Positions 55,355 through 64,000 are shown, numbered from the stretch's first letter. The stretch: DNA of 64,000 nucleotides from Sediminibacterium sp. FEMGT703S (GCA_002786355.1 PGCO01000013.1:466196-530195); one strand, 5' to 3'. Numbers and translations: made by a program. The notes: generated by a model from the letters alone, not told the origin.

Positions 55355-56398
55355 ATGTTTACATTACTGGTAATCATCATAGTGCTTGCTTTTATTTTTG
55401 ACTATATCAATGGATTCCATGATGCAGCAAACTCAATTGCAACAATTGTTTCTACAAAAGTCCTCACACCTTTTCAGGCAGTAGTATGGGCAGCTTTTTT
55501 TAATTTTGCAGCCTTCTTTATTTCAAAGTATATTTTCAAGGAATTCGGAATTGGTAATACAGTAGCAAAGTGGGTTAATGCCGATTTTATTACGCTAGAA
55601 GTATTAATGGCGGGTATCATGGCTGCCATTACATGGAATTTAATTACTTGGTGGTTTGGAATACCTTCTAGTTCTTCTCATACTTTAATGGGAGGGTTTA
55701 TTGGAGCTGCGATAGCGCATGCAGGCGGTTTATCTGGTGAAGCCGGGGATGTAATCAACTACGCAAAAGTAGTTCCTACCTTTTTGTTCATCTTTTTTGC
55801 TCCATTAATTGGAATGTTTATTGCATTCTTAATTACCATCATCATTGTTCATTTATGTAAACGATCCAATCCTTATAAGGCAGAGAATTGGTTTAAGAAA
55901 TTGCAATTAGTTTCTTCTGCGGCATTTAGCATTGGACATGGCGGTAATGATGCGCAAAAAGTAATGGGAATTATTGGTGCTGCCATTATTTTCTATGAGA
56001 AAAATACACATGGAGTAAACATGGATTTCAACAGTTTTGTAAACGCATATCCTTGGGTACCATTTACCAGTTTTCTTTGCATAGGTCTTGGAACATTAAG
56101 TGGTGGTTGGAAGATTGTAAAAACAATGGGAACAAAAATCACCAAGGTAACTCCGCTAGAAGGAGTTGCTGCTGAAACAGCAGGTGCAATTACTTTATTC
56201 ATGACTGAACATTTTAAAATACCAGTATCTACCACACATACTATAACTGGTGCTATTATTGGCGTTGGAGCTACTAAGCGTTTAAGCGCAGTAAGATGGG
56301 GCGTAACAGTTAATTTACTTTGGGCATGGATTTTAACCATTCCAATTTCTGCATTAATTGCTTCAATTTTCTATGCAATAATCAAGCTAATTGTTTAA
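55355..56398 (+). CDS. Inorganic phosphate transporter, Pit family
   Basis: A 347-residue membrane protein with about ten spans. The family's repeated signature occurs twice, in FDYINGFHDAANSIATIVST (N-terminal) and in GHGGNDAQKVMGIIGA (middle), together with SSSHTLMGG and the C-terminal VSTTHTITGAIIGVG. It takes up phosphate with a cation. It follows the DUF47 gene by 18 nt. galE follows 59 nt downstream. The window contains no Pst-type ABC transporter. Confidence 0.95.
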   Translation: MFTLLVIIIVLAFIFDYINGFHDAANSIATIVSTKVLTPFQAVVWAAFFNFAAFFISKYIFKEFGIGNTVAKWVNADFITLEVLMAGIMAAITWNLITWWFGIPSSSSHTLMGGFIGAAIAHAGGLSGEAGDVINYAKVVPTFLFIFFAPLIGMFIAFLITIIIVHLCKRSNPYKAENWFKKLQLVSSAAFSIGHGGNDAQKVMGIIGAAIIFYEKNTHGVNMDFNSFVNAYPWVPFTSFLCIGLGTLSGGWKIVKTMGTKITKVTPLEGVAAETAGAITLFMTEHFKIPVSTTHTITGAIIGVGATKRLSAVRWGVTVNLLWAWILTIPISALIASIFYAIIKLIV

Positions 56399-56457
56399 AA
56401 AATTAAGCAGTTGAAGTTGGCTTTTGCAGTATATTGCATGAAAGAACAACCTGCGCT

Positions 56458-57498
56458 ATGGCAAAAATTTTAGTGACCGGCGGAACCGGATTTATAGGAT
56501 CGCATACCATTGTAGACTTAATTGAAAACGGATACGATGTTATTTCAATAGATAATTTCTCTCGGTCTACTACTATCGCACTTGCAGGAATAGAAAAAAT
56601 CACTGGTAAGAAAATAAAAAACTACACGGTTGATTTAAAAAATTTTGACGAAACACAGGCGGTATTTCAAGAGAATACAGATATTGATGGAATTATCCAT
56701 TTTGCTGCATATAAAGCAGTAGGCGAATCGGTTGAAGAACCATTAAGGTATTATGAGAATAATATGTTTGGGTTAATCAACTTGTTAAAATGTGTGCAAG
56801 AATTTTCTGTGCCTAATTTTGTCTTCTCTTCTTCTTGCACTGTATACGGGAACCCAGATGTAATACCCGTAACGGAATCTTCCCCCATTAAACCTGCAGA
56901 ATCCCCATATGGAGCTACCAAACAAATGGGTGAAGTTGTCATAAAAGATTTTGCAAAAGTGGCAAATACCAACACTATATTATTAAGGTATTTTAACCCA
57001 GTGGGAGCACATCCGTCTTGCTTAATAGGTGAACTACCAGTAGGTAAGCCGCAGAATTTAGTTCCAGCAATTACACAAACCGCTATTGGAAAAATACCTA
57101 AAATGTGGGTACATGGAAGTGATTATCCTACTAAAGATGGCTCTTGTGTAAGAGACTATATTCATGTTTCAGATATTGCACATGCACATACATTAGCTAT
57201 CCAATATTTATTAGATGGAAAGAATGAATCAAACTGCGATATCTTCAATTTAGGCACTGGCGATGGCGTAAGTGTATTAGAAGCAATACATACTTTTGAA
57301 GAAGTAAGTAATGTAAAGTTGAATTACGAAATAGGACCACGCAGAGCAGGCGATGTGATAGCTATATATGCAAACAATGATGCAGCAGTAACGAAACTTG
57401 GCTGGGAAATTAAATATGGCATCAAAGAAATGATGGATACCGCTTGGAAATGGGAACTAAAAATGAAGCAGGAAGCAGATCAGGTAGTGAATAACTAA
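56458..57498 (+). CDS. galE: UDP-glucose 4-epimerase
   Basis: A 346-residue short-chain dehydrogenase-type epimerase. The NAD-binding motif GGTGFIGSH is at residues 7-15 and the catalytic Tyr-x3-Lys is in SPYGATKQMG; the Ser/Thr of the triad is in FSSSCTVYGN. The C-terminal GTGDGVSVLE and GPRRAGDV blocks are typical. It interconverts UDP-glucose and UDP-galactose for cell-envelope glycans. The ATG at 56458 is preferred to one 24 nt upstream. Its stop codon directly abuts the stop of the convergent gene. Confidence 0.96.
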   Translation: MAKILVTGGTGFIGSHTIVDLIENGYDVISIDNFSRSTTIALAGIEKITGKKIKNYTVDLKNFDETQAVFQENTDIDGIIHFAAYKAVGESVEEPLRYYENNMFGLINLLKCVQEFSVPNFVFSSSCTVYGNPDVIPVTESSPIKPAESPYGATKQMGEVVIKDFAKVANTNTILLRYFNPVGAHPSCLIGELPVGKPQNLVPAITQTAIGKIPKMWVHGSDYPTKDGSCVRDYIHVSDIAHAHTLAIQYLLDGKNESNCDIFNLGTGDGVSVLEAIHTFEEVSNVKLNYEIGPRRAGDVIAIYANNDAAVTKLGWEIKYGIKEMMDTAWKWELKMKQEADQVVNN

Positions 57499-58170
57499 TT
57501 ATTTATTCAATTGATTGAAATAGTTAAATAAGTTAATCAATTCAGATTGTTTCTTAAACTTGATTTTTTCTTTTTTTAGAAATTCATTTATTGCGTCGTA
57601 TTTATCATCCATTAATTTAAGTGCATCTTCGGGCTTAGTTAGCTTTACTATTTTATTACCAACAACACCATAATAATTCAAAAGCTTTTCGGTGTTGGTA
57701 ACAGCACCAGTGCCATATACTTGTTTTGTTTCTGATACAAATTTTGTATCGAGTAGCAGCTTCGCTTTGCCTTCAACCAACACCTGATAAAAATTGTTAT
57801 CTGTTAAATTATCAATTGGTTGAAATCCTTTTTCAAAAACAGTAACACTTCCATTGGGCATATCAAATTCAACACGAATGATAGGACTGATCACTTCCAT
57901 ATCACTTCCGTCAGAACCTAAATAAAACAATCGACTATCCTGTAATAGTAGTTTATACTTTACATCGCTTAATAACTTCCCTTCTTTCGTGAATAATCTT
58001 GCTTTTAAATAATTAGGATGAAAGAGATATTCAGTGTTATCAATAGTTGCAGCTGCTGTTCTCAAATCTACTCCATTAACATCTTTTAAAAAGAGTCTCC
58101 CACCCGTATCTTGGGCATTAAGCAGACAAGACAACAAGACAAAAAAAGTTGAAAAAATTACTTTATTCAT
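57499..58170 (-). CDS. Secreted protein of unknown function
   Basis: A 223-residue protein with a signal peptide (MNKVIFSTFFVLLSCLLNAQ). The mature part is beta-rich in its first half (RLFLKDVNGVDLR, FEKGFQPIDNLTDNNFYQVLVEG) and ends in a Lys-rich helical tail (INEFLKKEKIKFKKQSELINLFNYFNQLNK). This resembles secreted housekeeping-type proteins common in Chitinophagales, but I recognise no named domain. It is 19 nt behind prfA and probably co-transcribed with it. No role is inferred beyond an envelope location. Confidence 0.75.
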   Translation of the reverse strand: MNKVIFSTFFVLLSCLLNAQDTGGRLFLKDVNGVDLRTAAATIDNTEYLFHPNYLKARLFTKEGKLLSDVKYKLLLQDSRLFYLGSDGSDMEVISPIIRVEFDMPNGSVTVFEKGFQPIDNLTDNNFYQVLVEGKAKLLLDTKFVSETKQVYGTGAVTNTEKLLNYYGVVGNKIVKLTKPEDALKLMDDKYDAINEFLKKEKIKFKKQSELINLFNYFNQLNK

Positions 58171-58189
58171 ACCATTAAGTTAAGCAAGT

Positions 58190-59251
58190 TTATTGATTTG
58201 TCATCTTCTCGGCATTTTCCGCCATTTGTAATGCTTCAATAAATTCTTCTATTTCGCCATTGATGACTGCATCTAAGTTATAGGAAGTCAATCCAATTCT
58301 ATGATCGGTAACCCTACCCTGTGGCCAGTTATAAGTTCTGATTTTTGCACTTCTGTCACCCGTACTAACTAAAGTTTTCCTTTGTCTAGAGATCTCGTCT
58401 TCCTGCTTTCTTACCTGCTCTTCGTATAACTTAGTTCTAAGCATCGTCATAGCTTTTTCCCTGTTACCCAACTGAGATCGTTCCGTTTGACAAACTACCA
58501 CTACGCCAGTAGGAATATGCGTTAAGAAAACTTTGGTTTCTACCTTGTTCACGTTTTGACCACCCGCACCACCACTTCGGGCCGTTTCCATTTTAACATC
58601 ACTTTCTTTCAACTCAAAATCTACCTCTTCCGCTTCAGGCATTACTGCAACTGTAGCTGCAGAAGTATGAACCCTACCCTGGGTTTCTGTATTGGGAACC
58701 CTTTGAACGCGATGAACACCACTTTCAAATTTTAGTGTACCATACACATCTTCCCCACTTACTTCCACCACCACTTCTTTGTAACCACCAACCGTTCCTT
58801 CACTTTCGCTAACCACAGCGGTTTTCCAACCTTTCTTAGAAGAATATTTTAAATACATCCCTAGTAAATCGCCCGCAAATAAGCTAGCTTCGTCACCACC
58901 AGTTCCAGCTCTGATTTCTAAAATGGCATTTTTATCGTCTTGAGGATCTTTAGGAATCAATAATTTAGTGAGCTCTTTTTCCAATTCATCTTTACGAACT
59001 TCTAATTCAGGGAGTTCCATTTTAGCCAACTCCCGCATATCTTCATCGGAACTATTTAAGCCATCTTTGGCATATTTATGATCGGCCAATACCCGCAAAT
59101 ATTCCTCATACGGTTTTACAATCTTTTCTAAAGAGCGGTACTCTTTACTGTATACCCCAAATTCCTTTTGGTTATTAATAATTTCAGGGTTGGTGAGCGC
59201 AATACCCACCTGATCAAATCTAGCTTTTATGGCTTCCAGCTTATTCAGCAT
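58190..59251 (-). CDS. prfA: Peptide chain release factor 1
   Basis: A 353-residue class I release factor. Domain 2 carries the stop-codon-reading tripeptide in the RF1 place, here PNT ([11 protein letters not shown]. coli has PAT). The peptidyl-hydrolysis motif GGQ is in [14 protein letters not shown], whose Gln is the usual PrmC methylation site. It has the RF1-type sequence [11 protein letters not shown]. It terminates translation at UAA and UAG. A -7 box (TACTTTTG) lies about 23 nt before the start. Confidence 0.97.
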   Translation of the reverse strand: MLNKLEAIKARFDQVGIALTNPEIINNQKEFGVYSKEYRSLEKIVKPYEEYLRVLADHKYAKDGLNSSDEDMRELAKMELPELEVRKDELEKELTKLLIPKDPQDDKNAILEIRAGTGGDEASLFAGDLLGMYLKYSSKKGWKTAVVSESEGTVGGYKEVVVEVSGEDVYGTLKFESGVHRVQRVPNTETQGRVHTSAATVAVMPEAEEVDFELKESDVKMETARSGGAGGQNVNKVETKVFLTHIPTGVVVVCQTERSQLGNREKAMTMLRTKLYEEQVRKQEDEISRQRKTLVSTGDRSAKIRTYNWPQGRVTDHRIGLTSYNLDAVINGEIEEFIEALQMAENAEKMTNQ

Positions 59252-59274
59252 ATAATAAATTCATTTTCGGACTG

Positions 59275-59282
59275 CAAAAGTA
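59275..59282 (-). promoter_or_regulatory. -7 promoter element of prfA
   Basis: TACTTTTG on the minus strand, 23 nt before the ATG at 59251, is an exact TAnnTTTG match; it would also serve the secreted-protein gene behind prfA. Confidence 0.5.
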
Positions 59283-59389
59283 CGGTTTTAGAGGGGTTAA
59301 AATAGGTAGAAAGTAACAGAACTTATAAGGGCATTGATTTCTAACAGGAATATTAACGATTTGTCTAAAAAAATAAAACCAAAAAGAAC

Positions 59390-59397
59390 TAGGTTTG
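59390..59397 (+). promoter_or_regulatory. -7 promoter element of the GldA-like ATPase
   Basis: TAGGTTTG, an exact TAnnTTTG match, ends 19 nt before the ATG at 59417. A TTG at 59361 is 26 nt upstream of the box, longer than the usual spacing. Confidence 0.45.
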
Positions 59398-59416
59398 GTA
59401 CTTATAAACAGTAGCA

Positions 59417-60127
59417 ATGTCCATAGTAGTTAATCAGTTGGTTAAAAAATACGGAACACAAATAGCGGTCAACAATCTTTCCTTTTCTTTAGAAAAAGGG
59501 GAAATCGTTGGCTTTTTAGGCCCAAATGGAGCAGGTAAGAGCACTACTATGAAAATGATAACGGGGTCAATTGAACCAGATGCAGGCAGCATTGAAGTGA
59601 ATGGAATTAATATGAGCAAAGACCCAATAGCCTGTAAAAGAAGAATCGGTTATTTGGCAGAAGCCAACCCACAATATTATGATCTATATGTAAAAGAATA
59701 CTTACAATTTGTTGCAGAAGTGCACCAATGCAAAAATGTACAAGCACAAATTAAAACAGTGATTGAGCAGGTGGGATTAGGGCCCGAACAAACCAAAAAA
59801 ATAGGCCAATTATCGAAGGGCTATAAGCAAAGGGTAGGATTAGCAGCCGCAATAATGCATGAACCCGATGTATTAATTTTAGACGAACCAACCACAGGCT
59901 TAGACCCTAATCAAATCATAGAAATAAGACAATTAATAAAAGCCTTGGGGCAACATAAAACCGTATTATTCTCGAGCCATATATTACAAGAAGTAGAAGC
60001 CATTTGTAGCAGAGTATTAATCATTCATAAAGGCAATTTAGTAGCCAATCAATCCATTCATGAATTAAATCAAAGTAATCGCTTAGAAGTAATTTTCAGA
60101 AGCTTAACAGGCGCTATTAGTGTATAA
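59417..60127 (+). CDS. GldA-like ABC transporter ATPase, shortened at the C-terminus
   Basis: A 236-residue ATPase. Walker A is GPNGAGKSTT (residues 35-44), the signature is LSKGYKQRVGL, Walker B is VLILDEPTTGLDP, and the H-loop is FSSHILQEV. The segment GYLAEANPQYYDLYVKEYL is typical of the gliding-motility ATPase GldA, which is usually about 300 residues. Here about 60 C-terminal residues are missing (ends RSLTGAISV). The stop is a clean TAA and the enolase promoter follows directly, so no remnant remains. No permease gene (GldF/GldG) is adjacent. It may serve a remote permease. Confidence 0.86.
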   Translation: MSIVVNQLVKKYGTQIAVNNLSFSLEKGEIVGFLGPNGAGKSTTMKMITGSIEPDAGSIEVNGINMSKDPIACKRRIGYLAEANPQYYDLYVKEYLQFVAEVHQCKNVQAQIKTVIEQVGLGPEQTKKIGQLSKGYKQRVGLAAAIMHEPDVLILDEPTTGLDPNQIIEIRQLIKALGQHKTVLFSSHILQEVEAICSRVLIIHKGNLVANQSIHELNQSNRLEVIFRSLTGAISV

Positions 60128-60140
60128 ACTACATAATACT

Positions 60141-60148
60141 TATATTTG
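60141..60148 (+). promoter_or_regulatory. -7 promoter element of eno
   Basis: TATATTTG, an exact TAnnTTTG match, 22 nt before the eno ATG and only 13 nt after the ATPase stop. Confidence 0.5.
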
Positions 60149-60149
60149 A

Positions 60150-61460
<1,311 letters not shown>

Positions 61461-61490
61461 TCATTTGCACCACTGTGCACAAATCTTACT

Positions 61491-61532
61491 TGGCAGATAA
61501 AGGTTTCTTATTACTTTTATCTGCCATTTTTT
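61491..61532 (+). terminator. Terminator-like hairpin abutting the divIC start codon
   Basis: A perfect 11-bp stem TGGCAGATAAA/TTTATCTGCCA (61491-61501 and 61516-61526) with a 14-nt loop, followed by six T (61527-61532) that run directly into the ATG at 61533. It would terminate eno transcripts or mask the ribosome-binding region of divIC. A smaller hairpin (TGCAC-CACT-GTGCA) precedes it at 61467-61480. Confidence 0.75.
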
Positions 61533-61829
61533 ATGAAGAAAGCTATACCATACCTCACCAATAAATACTTGATAGCGGCTATTCTATTTATAGTATGGAT
61601 GTTGTTTTACGACCAGCGAGATTATTTTCAGCAAAAAGAACGCAGGGATGAACTGAAAAAATTAGAAGTAAAAAAAGCCTACTACGAGCAGGAAATAGAA
61701 AAGACGAAGAAAGAGTTAAATGACTTACAAAATAATCCTGCAGCAATAGAAAAATACGCCCGTGAGCGATATTTAATGAAGAAAGATGGAGAAGATATTT
61801 TTATTGTTGAAGACTCCTCTAAGCAATAA
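61533..61829 (+). CDS. DivIC/FtsB-like septum formation initiator
   Basis: A 98-residue bitopic membrane protein. One span (about residues 12-28, IAAILFIVWMLFY) is followed by a coiled coil (about 30-65, ERRDELKKLEVKKAYYEQEIEKT) and the conserved C-terminal motif EKYARERYLMKKDGEDIF, as in FtsB/DivIC of the cell division machinery. It follows enolase, the arrangement seen in many bacteria (eno-ftsB). Its ATG directly follows the U-tract of a hairpin, so expression may depend on read-through. Confidence 0.92.
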   Translation: MKKAIPYLTNKYLIAAILFIVWMLFYDQRDYFQQKERRDELKKLEVKKAYYEQEIEKTKKELNDLQNNPAAIEKYARERYLMKKDGEDIFIVEDSSKQ

Positions 61830-61931
61830 ACAATAGAATATTAAATCATTTTATTTTTTCTTGCAATATTTTACAAAAGCTTCCGTTTTAATAAGGACCG
61901 TATCCTCTTGTTCACTCGCAGCCATCTGCTT

Positions 61932-62156
61932 ATGAAAAACTTTAAAGAAGAGGAATTGATTATGTATTTATACAAGGATAGTACGCCAGCGCTTACTAAG
62001 GCTATTGAAAAAGCTATACAGGAAGACGCAGAATTAAAACAGAAAGTAGAGACATTGCAACGGTCTAAGAATCAGTTAGACAAGGTGAAGCTAAAGTCGC
62101 CTTCTAAAAAATCGATTAAAGCCATTATGGATTACGCAAAGAAAAGAGCAGAATAA
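61932..62156 (+). CDS. Small helical protein of unknown function
   Basis: A 74-residue cytoplasmic protein starting at the ATG at 61932 (a TTG eight codons upstream is open but unlikely). It is predicted to be helical: KEEELIMYLYKDSTPALTKAIEKAIQED, then a Lys/Gln-rich segment QKVETLQRSKNQLDKVKL and a Lys-rich end. It resembles the N-terminal, zinc-less part of anti-sigma-factor proteins, but has no cysteines. It lies 35 nt before nth, though nth has its own -7 box in the gap. Confidence 0.7.
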   Translation: MKNFKEEELIMYLYKDSTPALTKAIEKAIQEDAELKQKVETLQRSKNQLDKVKLKSPSKKSIKAIMDYAKKRAE

Positions 62157-62180
62157 ATATTTTAGCTTATAGCGTGTTCG

Positions 62181-62188
62181 TAAATTTG
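62181..62188 (+). promoter_or_regulatory. -7 promoter element of nth
   Basis: TAAATTTG, an exact TAnnTTTG match, ends 3 nt before the nth ATG (62192), with only CGC between. This excludes the longer GTG-started frame and implies a leaderless mRNA. Confidence 0.6.
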
Positions 62189-62191
62189 CGC

Positions 62192-62845
62192 ATGACTAAG
62201 AAACAACGCTATCAGGAAGTCATTGACTATTTTCAAGAAACAACTCCTGTTGCAGAAACAGAGCTATTATACGATAACCCTTTTCAATTATTGGTGGCTG
62301 TAATCTTATCTGCACAATGCACCGATAAGCGCGTTAACTTGACCACACCGGGTATTTTTAAAGTATACCCTACCCCAGAAAAAATGGCGAAAGCTAGTTT
62401 TGACGATTTGTTTCCGCTTATCCGAAGCATTTCGTACCCTAACAACAAAACCAAGCATTTAATCGGCATGGCCAATATGTTATTGGAACAATTTAGGGGT
62501 GAAGTTCCTATGACTGTTGATGCGTTGGTGAAACTTCCAGGCGTTGGAAGAAAAACCGCTAATGTGATTACCAGTGTAATTGATGAACAACCCAATATGG
62601 CCGTGGATACCCATGTATTCAGGGTCAGTCATCGATTGGGCTTGGTCAGCACAAAAGCCACTACTCCTTTGGCAGTTGAAAAAGAACTCATCAAAAATAT
62701 TCCAGAAGAATTGGTGCACAGAGCACATCATTGGTTAATACTACATGGCAGGTACACTTGCTTAGCGCGTAATCCAAAATGTGATGAATGTGGGTTGCAA
62801 ACGGCTTGCATATATTATACCAAGCAAGCAAAAAAAATAAAGTAA
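62192..62845 (+). CDS. nth: Endonuclease III
   Basis: A 217-residue DNA glycosylase/AP lyase for oxidised pyrimidines. The helix-hairpin-helix is LPGVGRKTANV with catalytic Lys121, and the second catalytic residue is Asp139 (in VDTHVFRVSHRLG). The C-terminal [4Fe-4S] ligands follow the pattern C-x6-C-x2-C-x5-C (CLARNPKCDECGLQTAC) exactly. The start is at ATG 62192 because a -7 box lies just upstream, between the longer GTG start and this ATG. All parts are intact. Confidence 0.97.
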   Translation: MTKKQRYQEVIDYFQETTPVAETELLYDNPFQLLVAVILSAQCTDKRVNLTTPGIFKVYPTPEKMAKASFDDLFPLIRSISYPNNKTKHLIGMANMLLEQFRGEVPMTVDALVKLPGVGRKTANVITSVIDEQPNMAVDTHVFRVSHRLGLVSTKATTPLAVEKELIKNIPEELVHRAHHWLILHGRYTCLARNPKCDECGLQTACIYYTKQAKKIK

Positions 62846-62871
62846 ATCACAAAAGCAATTTAAAGCCAGCA

Positions 62872-63342
62872 TTATTCCTTAACCTTATCTAATACAATTT
62901 TAGATTTAATATAAATAACTCTATTTCCTGGATTATCTCCAACAGGAACATATATCAGTCTTTCTTGACTTAAAAATTTAATTTCTTTACATTCCATGGT
63001 TGTTGCATCTTCAGGTTCATATGTCTGTAAAAAACTTGATGACTTTAACTGTTCTTGAGTTAATTGATACCCACACTGAGGAGTGGTATTAACGATTTGG
63101 TAGTTAAAATTCTCAGGGGGCTCAGATGCATAACGTACCACACCAGTACCGTTACTTTTAAATTCAATTCTATTTTTTGAATCGTATTCATTAACCCATA
63201 AACCTACTATATTTTTTCTTTGTTCAATAATATATGAAGGTACTTGTGAAAAAGAGTCATTGGCTAATTTTACTGATTCAGAAAAATCATCTACTGCAAA
63301 AGTTGAAAGTACCAACCATAAACATCCATGTACTATTTTCAA
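62872..63342 (-). CDS. Small secreted protein, tandem family copy A
   Basis: A 156-residue frame with only a TTG start (63342) and a short hydrophobic N-terminus (VHGCLWLVLSTFA). There is no in-frame ATG before residue 117, so the start is uncertain. The body is beta-rich. It shares with the neighbouring frame the motifs KNIVG(L/V)W, YQIVNTTPxCG and a C-terminal block with an internal Cys (MECKEIKF). The two are clearly a tandem pair. No named domain is recognised. It may be a lipid- or ligand-binding lipocalin-like protein (KNIVGLW followed by beta strands), which is speculative. Confidence 0.65.
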   Translation of the reverse strand: MKIVHGCLWLVLSTFAVDDFSESVKLANDSFSQVPSYIIEQRKNIVGLWVNEYDSKNRIEFKSNGTGVVRYASEPPENFNYQIVNTTPQCGYQLTQEQLKSSSFLQTYEPEDATTMECKEIKFLSQERLIYVPVGDNPGNRVIYIKSKIVLDKVKE

Positions 63343-63413
63343 AAGATTTCACTACAATTTTTAAAACTTAGATTTATTCATATATCAACGAAAAAGTAAT
63401 ATACATTCGAGAA

Positions 63414-63889
63414 TTAGAATTTTTCAACTCTTGTTTTTGTCTTTTTTACAAAAACAGATATACCGTCTGCTGACATTCCAATAGCCCACAAATTAAGTTT
63501 TGTCTTTGTATTTTCATGAAAATATAAATCAAAGCACTTCTCAATTCCATCTTCATCTTTAGTAATCACATACATTGTCTCTTGTTTCTCATCAACTTCA
63601 ACATCCTTACCACAAATTGGGGTAGTATTAACTATTCGGTATGTTCGATTGATAGGGAGATTATTTCGAGAGTGACAAATCAATTTCCCATCTTCTTTAA
63701 ATTCCCAAATAGTTGTTGGGAATTCTTCGTCATACCAAACTCCAACTATGTTTTTTTTGCTTCACTAATATATAGGGGTTCCTGAGATGTGGCATTTAGA
63801 GTTTGATTATGATTCTTAGAGTACACTACAGCGACAGTTGTAATTACAATGATTACTGATAGACTAATAACTTTATTTAGACTTCGCAT
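63414..63889 (-). pseudogene. Small secreted protein, tandem family copy B, frameshifted at an A8 tract
   Basis: The gene starts at ATG 63889 with a signal-type N-terminus (MRSLNKVISLSVIIVITTVAVVYS) and ends after 47 codons at TAG (63746-63748). Homology to copy A continues in the -1 frame: EAKKNIVGVWYDEE, then IVNTTPICGKD, ending at 63414. The break is at a run of eight A (minus strand, 63751-63758); nine would restore one frame of about 158 residues, the length of copy A (156). A sequencing error, true decay, or recoding at the A-run are all possible. The 3' frame alone would begin with TTG and lack a signal. Confidence 0.72.
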
Positions 63890-63943
63890 AAATTAATTCG
63901 GAATTAAATTAGGAATCTCATTTTAATTAAAAAAAACTTGAAA

Positions 63944-64000
63944 TTGAGGCTGTAAAATAAACTGTGTCAAAGGTTAAAAAAATTTAGACCTTTAATACAG
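63944..64000. repeat. Possible insertion-sequence end at the window edge
   Basis: The last 57 bases contain GAGGCTGTAAAATAAACTGTGTC, which resembles IS256-type terminal sequences, and a small inverted repeat AAAGGT/ACCTTT (63969-63974 and 63988-63993). No transposase is in the window, so only the outer boundary of such an element could be seen here. The call rests on a remembered motif and is weak. Confidence 0.25.

Overview
The window is chromosomal DNA of an AT-rich member of the Bacteroidota, most likely a Chitinophagales/Chitinophagaceae-type organism. The support is the gene content: TonB-dependent receptors with a carboxypeptidase-like plug extension, a GldB lipoprotein, an ATP synthase subunit a with a long secreted N-terminus, TPR histidine kinases, DUF4783, 2TM-domain and DUF2071 proteins. 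Many starts are also preceded by the Bacteroidota -7 box TAnnTTTG rather than by Shine-Dalgarno sequences. Species cannot be named from the sequence alone. Coding density is very high, no gene-free stretch exceeds 300 bases, and I saw no tRNA, rRNA, CRISPR array or transposase gene.

Layout. 1-1432: end of a transporter-like operon (permease fragment, YtrA-type GntR regulator, membrane-anchored protein). 1429-5133: a D-2-hydroxyacid dehydrogenase and rsmA on the minus strand, diverging from pdxA and an aldose-epimerase-like gene. 5134-12530: a nine-gene minus-strand run with a TonB receptor, 2TM protein and secreted helical protein, then (after a GC-rich hairpin) two paralogous membrane proteins, a small winged-helix regulator, an ABC ATPase/permease pair and a LolA-like protein. 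13331-17535: ATP synthase genes atpB-E-F-H-A, closed by a strong terminator and lacking atpG. 17554-25509: an MsbA-like exporter, Rel/SpoT, purA, an acidic low-complexity protein, pabB and engB. 25535-29801: an operon of gpmI, a c-type heme-binding protein and a TonB receptor. 29903-36732: a DUF4783 protein, nadC, a TPR histidine kinase overlapping a SUI1-like gene, a histone-H1-like protein and a large secreted zinc metalloprotease. 36787-39988: pyruvate dehydrogenase E2 and isocitrate dehydrogenase. 40094-46469: apaG, gldB, nadE, a universal stress protein, a thiolase and pyrD. 46475-52760: a very large secreted propeller/barrel protein, an MBL hydrolase and a secreted protein with a possible clan-CD His/Cys dyad. 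52804-57498: a PhoB/PhoR-like pair, a DUF47 protein, a Pit phosphate transporter and galE. 57499-62845: prfA with a secreted partner, a GldA-like ATPase, enolase, a DivIC/FtsB protein and nth. 62872-64000: a small tandem family, one copy frameshifted at an A8 tract, next to a possible insertion-sequence end.

Most of the region is core metabolism (NAD, pyridoxal phosphate, purine, pyrimidine and folate precursors; glycolysis; TCA cycle; ATP synthase) and information processing (RsmA, RF1, EngB, endonuclease III). The least explained parts are the membrane-protein/regulator/ABC run at 5.1-9.2 kb, the acidic protein at 23.2 kb, the secreted proteins at 46.5-52.7 kb, and the decaying tandem family at the right edge. 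RNA-level signals that stand out are an 11-bp intercistronic hairpin between atpE and atpF, a terminator-like hairpin whose U-tract runs into the divIC start codon, and several -7 boxes that end only 3-7 nt before the start codon, which suggests leaderless or near-leaderless mRNAs.
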